From UBA1724 sp963621575 (GTDB lineage: Bacteria > Verrucomicrobiota > Lentisphaeria > Oligosphaerales > Oligosphaeraceae), in contig CAVFEH010000002.1 of the NCBI GenBank assembly GCA_963621575.1, positions 82,127 through 146,126 of the forward strand: a stretch of DNA of 64,000 nucleotides, given 5' to 3'. Position 1 is the stretch's first letter. The number at the start of each line of letters is the position of its first letter. A program made the position numbers and the translations under genes. The notes under the pieces were generated by a model. It did not search any database and was not told where the DNA came from. It saw only the letters and a list, made by a program, of their open reading frames with translations. Below are positions 59,866-64,000 of this stretch, piece by piece.

Positions 59866-61215
59866 CTACAGTGTCAGGCGGGGCTTTTTCTTCATGAGAT
59901 AATAAAGGTAGAAAGCCATGGGGATCAGCGCCGCCGCCCAGGAGATGGGATAGATGGTGAAGAGGACGGTGACAGTGGGCTTCAGCGGGAAGACCGTGTG
60001 GACCCACAGCACGCGAAGTCCACAGACTCCCAGAAGCATGATGACGGTGATCGCCACGGTGCGTCCCAGCCCGCGGATGGATCCACTGACGGCATCCATG
60101 GCGCCCAGGATTGCGTAGGTGGTCAGGACGATCTGCATGCGTTCGTAGCCCCATGGGATGGCTTCCGGGGAGGAGAGGAACATCTCCAGCAGGGGGCGTG
60201 CAAAGAGGAAAAAGACCAGTCCCATGAGTGCGGGGGAGAGGATCCCCAGAAGGACACACCACCAAATGGACTGCCGGATGCGGTCCCACTTCCCGGCGCC
60301 AAGATTCTGGCCCACAAAGCTGGTAGCCACCTGGTTGAATCCGTAGGAGGCCGTCCAGGCCAATTCCTCCCAGATGAGTCCGGCGGTGCATCCGGCGACG
60401 CCCAGGGATCCGAAGGAGTTGATGGCGGCCTGGATCACCACGTTGGAGAAGGAGAAGCATGCGCCCTGGATTCCGGCGGGGACGCCAATGACAAGGATCT
60501 TCACCAGGATTCCGCGGTGAATGGAGAGTTTCCTCCACTGCAGGCAGATGCCTTCGCCTGTGTTCTTGAGGGCGTTCCAGACCAGGACGGCGGAGAGCCC
60601 CTCGGAAATCACAGTGGCGATGGCCACGCCTTCCACGGCCATTTTCATGCAGATCACAAAGAAGAGATTCAGCGCCACATTGAGGACGCCGGAGACGACG
60701 AGGTAATAGAAGGGGCGCCGGGTGTCCCCCGCCCCGCGAAGCAGCGCGGCTCCGAAGTTGTAAACCTGAAGGAAGGGCATTCCCAGGAAAAAGATCTGCA
60801 TATAGGCCTTTGCGCCCTCCATGACATCCTCGGGGGTGTCCATCCATCGCAGAAGAGGCTCCGTCCAGACGTATCCCGCCGCGCCCAGCAGGAATCCAGC
60901 CACCAGGGAGAAGAGCATGCTGGTGTGGATCACCTTGTCCAGGAGGCGCCGGTCGCCGGCGCCGAAGGCGTTGGCGCAGACCACGCAGGTGCCCATGGAG
61001 ATTCCCACCAGCAGGTTGAGGAGGAGGCTAATGAGGGGCGAAGTAGCGCCCACGGCGGCCAGCGCCTGGTGGGTGGAATAGCGTCCCACGACAGCCATGT
61101 CGGCCGTGTGGAAGAGATACTGCAGGAGCAAGGAGCCAAGGAGGGGAAGGGAGAAGAGGATTACCTTCTTCCCCACGTTCCCATCGGTCAGGTCCATGAC
61201 ATTCCGGGAAGCCAT
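59866..61215 (-). CDS. MATE family efflux transporter
   Basis: The 449-residue polytopic protein has MATE features: VILFSLPLLGSLLLQYLFHTAD, then VGATSPLISLLLNLLVGISMG in helix 2-3, GAALLRGAGDTRRPFYYLVVSGVLN between helices, and IGVPAGIQGACFSFSNVVIQ in the second half. About 12 helices. It belongs to the same superfamily as the gene at 40684 but to a different subgroup. The start at ATG 61215 (MASRNVMDLTDG) is chosen because the frame upstream is not conserved. Confidence 0.92.
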   Translation of the reverse strand: MASRNVMDLTDGNVGKKVILFSLPLLGSLLLQYLFHTADMAVVGRYSTHQALAAVGATSPLISLLLNLLVGISMGTCVVCANAFGAGDRRLLDKVIHTSMLFSLVAGFLLGAAGYVWTEPLLRWMDTPEDVMEGAKAYMQIFFLGMPFLQVYNFGAALLRGAGDTRRPFYYLVVSGVLNVALNLFFVICMKMAVEGVAIATVISEGLSAVLVWNALKNTGEGICLQWRKLSIHRGILVKILVIGVPAGIQGACFSFSNVVIQAAINSFGSLGVAGCTAGLIWEELAWTASYGFNQVATSFVGQNLGAGKWDRIRQSIWWCVLLGILSPALMGLVFFLFARPLLEMFLSSPEAIPWGYERMQIVLTTYAILGAMDAVSGSIRGLGRTVAITVIMLLGVCGLRVLWVHTVFPLKPTVTVLFTIYPISWAAALIPMAFYLYYLMKKKPRLTL

Positions 61216-61401
61216 GTCAAAATTGGAATAACTGGAAAAGGCGTGTCCCCGGCGGCAGGGCATCCGCCGGAGAGCGAGAATCCTCCGACGGAGCCCCCCT
61301 CCTGCCTCTCCAACCGCGAAAAATCGCGGAAAAGAGGCAAGGCAAAAGAAGCGCTCCGCCGACCGCCCTGGATTGTGGAACAAGAAGACGGCAGCCCGCT
61401 T

Positions 61402-63615
61402 TTACTTCATGGCCTCCAGCAAGGCACGCAGATGGGCCTTGCAGCCCTCCGCGTTGGGACGGCACCAGGTGGCCATGCTCTCCTTCGCGGTCTGCTGGCC
61501 CTGCATGTCGAAGATGGCCTTGCCGTTGGCAACCGCAACCTCGTTGCGCTGGCACACCGCCAGCAGATTCCGGAGGATGGAGTCGTAGCGATTGACCAGC
61601 TGCACATCAGGATCCAGGTTCTCCCTCCAGGCAAAATTGCCAGAGACCTGGGGGAAAATGGGATTGGGGAGCCAGCAGACCACCAGCGGGGCGCTCTCCA
61701 GGGACTTCAGCTGACGGATCAGCGCCTCGGTCTCCTGGGTCAGCCGGGCGATCATGGCGCCCTGCTCTTCCTCGCGGCCCTTCAGGGCGTCCGCCAAGGC
61801 ACAGGAGAAGAAGACCACGCGGGGGGCAAAAGGCACCACATCGCGGCCGACGCGCGCCAGGGAGAGTGCGGTGGTACTTCCAGGGATGCCGGCATTCAGC
61901 ACGCAAACGCCGTCGGCCTTGCCGCTCTGAGAGTTAAGGCAGGCCTCCAGCAGCGCTGGCAACGAGGGAGTCTCCGCCTCGCCGGCCACCTGTTCATCTC
62001 CCAGGAAGACCATGCGCTTCTCCGCGGCCTCCATCCGGGCGATGACCTGGTTGGTCATGCCGACGGGCCAATCGCGGGTCACGGCACTGTCGTACCAGGG
62101 ACCCGCACCGGGCATCTTGACCTTGAAAGCGGTCTGGGCGGCGGGGATGATCACGGATGGCGCAGGCGGCTGGGCCGCCAGGTCTTCGGTGTTGCACTTG
62201 GCGCAGCAGACGGGTTTCTGGAAAGTGTCCAGGGAGGTCAGGAGCTGCTCCCGGACAGACCAGGGAAACTTCTCGCCGCACTTCTCACAAGTCAATTCCT
62301 GAGGCTGGTGTTCCTTCAGGAAGGCCTCGCACGCGGGGCAATGGCGCCCCTGGGGCGGACGATTCAGGAGACGATCCTTCAGCTGTTCTTCGGGAGTGTA
62401 GGTCCAAGTGCCATGGCAATCCGCTTCCTGACAGGGCTCCTGGATGGGCTTCAACGCCTTCAACTCCTTCTGGCATTTTTCACACATCCGGCGCGGCGGC
62501 TGCTCGTGGCCGCGGACATGTCCCGCCAACTGCATGGCGCGGGTCCAGACCCACTTGCCCTCACACCCGCGGTTCATGCAAGGCTGCTCCTGGTCCTTCG
62601 CTTTCTCAAAGAATCCAATGCACTCCCGGCACATCCGATGAGGGGGAGTCAGATGCATTGGATTGTTGTCCTCCACAGGAGCCGACTCGGGAGCAGGAGC
62701 CGCAATGGCGGGAGAGGCCGTCTCCACAGAGGCCGCAGGGGCGGAAGTCTCCACCACGGGGGCGGGAGTGGCGGCGGGGAGCGTCTCTGCAGTAGGCGCC
62801 GTGGCCTCCGCAGCAGGCGCCGAGGCCTCCGCGGCAGGTGCCGTGGCCTCGGCGGCGGGCGCCCCGGGCGCCTTTTCCTTTTCGGGCTCGAGGGATGCGG
62901 TTTTCTTGCCCGCAGCCTTCTTCCCGTGCTCGGGGACGGGAAGATTGACAGCGGCCTCCAGTTGATCAAAGGGAGTCCAAATCCAGGTATGGGAGCATCC
63001 GTTCACGCGGCAGGGGACCTCGATGGGCTTCAAGAGATTGAACTTCTCGAAGCAAGAGGGGCACATGCGGCGGGGGGGATTCTCCAGCTTCTTGCCGTCA
63101 CGGAGCCACTCCAACTGGCTGGTACGGCTCCAGAGGATCTCATTCTTGCAGCCTTTGACGCGACAGGGGAGCTGCCTGTCCTGGAGGGTGGACCAGATGC
63201 TGAAGCACGAATCACAAAGGCGATGCGGGGGTCTTCCATCCTTGGACTCCATCTGCATTCTGCGGGTCCAGGTCCAGGTGTTCTTGCAACCGCGGGTGCG
63301 GCAGGGAATCTGCTGATCCTGCTTTTCGCGCTCCTGGCTGCGGCACTCGTTGCAAAGTCCCCGAGGCGGCGTGTCATGGCCCTTCACGTGGGCCTCCAGC
63401 TGCTGGTAGCGATTCCAGGTCCAGGTGTTCTTGCAACCTGGCTTGGAGCAAGGCACCTGCTTGTCCTCCAGGGTCTTGAAATACGCCCAGCAGGAATCGC
63501 ACATCTTGCCGCCGTCACCATGCCCCTTTCCGCCCTGGGCGCGTCCCAGCATACCCTGGGCCGTGGAGATGGAAACCATGTTCTTGCATCCCCGCGTGCG
63601 GCAAGGTTGCTCCAT
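61402..63615 (-). CDS. Zinc-ribbon repeat protein with degenerate SGNH hydrolase-like domain
   Basis: The 737-residue protein has eight imperfect Cys-rich repeats in residues 1-478. Each begins with PCxxxGC (C-x4-C), holds W-x-W and QL/QM, and ends with PP.R.C..C, for example PCRTRGCKNTWTWTRRMQM followed by RLCDSC. They look like treble-clef or zinc-ribbon units. An Ala/Pro/Glu-rich linker (residues about 233-313) interrupts repeat 5. From about residue 535 an SGNH-like domain follows (MVFLGDEQV, VLNAGIPGST, VVFFSCALADAL, CWLPNPI, CRPNAEGCKAHL). In it the GDS Ser is Glu, the DxxH Asp and His are Thr and Arg, and the GxND block is lost, so it is probably inactive. ATG 63615 is taken as start; an in-frame ATG at 63801 would add 62 unconserved residues. 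Role unknown. Confidence 0.75.
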   Translation of the reverse strand: MEQPCRTRGCKNMVSISTAQGMLGRAQGGKGHGDGGKMCDSCWAYFKTLEDKQVPCSKPGCKNTWTWNRYQQLEAHVKGHDTPPRGLCNECRSQEREKQDQQIPCRTRGCKNTWTWTRRMQMESKDGRPPHRLCDSCFSIWSTLQDRQLPCRVKGCKNEILWSRTSQLEWLRDGKKLENPPRRMCPSCFEKFNLLKPIEVPCRVNGCSHTWIWTPFDQLEAAVNLPVPEHGKKAAGKKTASLEPEKEKAPGAPAAEATAPAAEASAPAAEATAPTAETLPAATPAPVVETSAPAASVETASPAIAAPAPESAPVEDNNPMHLTPPHRMCRECIGFFEKAKDQEQPCMNRGCEGKWVWTRAMQLAGHVRGHEQPPRRMCEKCQKELKALKPIQEPCQEADCHGTWTYTPEEQLKDRLLNRPPQGRHCPACEAFLKEHQPQELTCEKCGEKFPWSVREQLLTSLDTFQKPVCCAKCNTEDLAAQPPAPSVIIPAAQTAFKVKMPGAGPWYDSAVTRDWPVGMTNQVIARMEAAEKRMVFLGDEQVAGEAETPSLPALLEACLNSQSGKADGVCVLNAGIPGSTTALSLARVGRDVVPFAPRVVFFSCALADALKGREEEQGAMIARLTQETEALIRQLKSLESAPLVVCWLPNPIFPQVSGNFAWRENLDPDVQLVNRYDSILRNLLAVCQRNEVAVANGKAIFDMQGQQTAKESMATWCRPNAEGCKAHLRALLEAMK

Positions 63616-64000
63616 ACCTGTCTGCTGGAACAAATCGCCCAGACTGCCTAAATTTCCGTAATTGGTGCCCACAAATGGAGTCTCCAACGAGTGAGAGAGA
63701 AGGACCGGCACGCATCCCCGAAAAGTCCCCAAAAAGCAGAGGACCTCCCCAGGCAAACGCGCAGGACGAGAACCGGAGAATCCCAAAAGGGCGCAATCCA
63801 CCCCTCCCTATTCTCCGGATGCGCCCTAAAATTAAACCGCTTATGAAACTTTTCCAACAGGAGGGCGACAAAAAACACCCCGTGCACGACTCCGCAAAAA
63901 ATCACAGCCCTTCCTACGGACCCACGGACCACCCGACACGCTCCAGAAACCACCATTGCCCCCCGGACCATCGCGATTGTCCCCCCCCCCCCCCCCCCCA
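63616..64000. other. Region upstream of the zinc-ribbon gene, ending in poly-C
   Basis: No gene can be supported in this end region. It contains the region where a promoter of the minus-strand zinc-ribbon gene is expected, without a clear match, and ends in a 19-base C run. Open frames on the minus strand here lack conserved features. Confidence 0.5.
63981..63999. repeat. 19-base poly-C tract at the window end
   Basis: Nineteen consecutive C directly before the final A. It may be a true homopolymer, or a contig-edge artefact such as a poly-G sequencing error read on the other strand. Confidence 0.6.

Noticed and set aside
59998..63651. A 1,217-codon open frame on the plus strand
   Set aside because: It runs antisense across two well-supported minus-strand genes (MATE and zinc-ribbon protein) and their intergenic gap, and its translation is His/Gly/Gln-rich low-complexity sequence without motifs. 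It is a byproduct of GC-rich codon use.
63640..63971. Short minus-strand ORFs of 107-118 codons near the window end
   Set aside because: Low-complexity, overlapping each other in different frames and with no conserved features or ribosome-binding sites.

Overview
The window is GC-rich bacterial chromosome. Gene content points to the Lentisphaerota/Verrucomicrobiota (PVC) lineage, probably Victivallales-like. The main pointers are a prepilin-type protein with an N-terminal methylation motif and a C-terminal H-x9-DG signature inside a carbohydrate locus (49.5-48.6 kb), many secreted proteins with Ig-like or glycan-related domains, a MurU-AmgK fusion, and many genes without a recognisable Shine-Dalgarno sequence. 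The taxonomic call is inference from these traits, not from a marker gene search.

Layout. (1) 0-6.2 kb: a secreted redox cluster on the plus strand: a 5'-truncated thioredoxin-like/Ig-like protein, a DUF1573 lipoprotein and a double-thioredoxin CcdA protein. (2) 6.2-11.2 kb: leuA-leuC-leuD-leuB behind a leucine-rich leader peptide with a terminator and a matching antiterminator segment. (3) 11.3-19.0 kb, minus strand: folP-cdaA-cdaR-miaA, then a small membrane protein, rmuC, a DedA protein and a YeaD-like mutarotase. (4) 19.1-24.9 kb: a small kinase-like protein and two secreted proteins, one a giant lipase-like alpha/beta hydrolase, that share a C-terminal EF-hand-like module. (5) 25-31.8 kb, plus strand: a phosphodiesterase, queF, an extended MFS transporter, a FadL-type porin and the murU-amgK fusion. 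(6) 32-36.6 kb, minus strand: an ECF sigma factor, a soluble HX3CX2C anti-sigma-like protein and a membrane Ser/Thr kinase, plus a Gly/Pro-repeat secreted protein and two envelope proteins. (7) 36.9-43 kb: a Ca-type P-ATPase, a LOG protein, a MATE exporter and a Fur regulator. (8) 43-55 kb: a less GC-rich accessory island. It holds a glycan-utilisation locus (mannose-6-phosphate isomerase-like, ROK kinase, prepilin-like protein, GH42-like hydrolase, an unrecognised 612-residue protein and a HEAT/GH2-like protein) facing a WYL regulator across a region with two matching 15-bp palindromes, followed by an IS30-family transposase and a repeat-rich spacer. (9) 55.3-58.7 kb: rplY-pth-rpsF-ssb-rpsR-rplI. 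(10) 58.8-64 kb: tRNA-Glu(CTC), an inositol-monophosphatase-family protein, a second MATE protein and a protein with eight Cys-rich zinc-ribbon-like repeats joined to an SGNH-like domain that lacks its catalytic residues.

The strongest novelty candidates are the leucine attenuator (6280-6437), the zinc-ribbon-array/SGNH protein (61402-63615), the cdaA homologue with altered DGA and RHR motifs, the shared EF-hand-like module, and the palindromic operator pair of the carbohydrate island.
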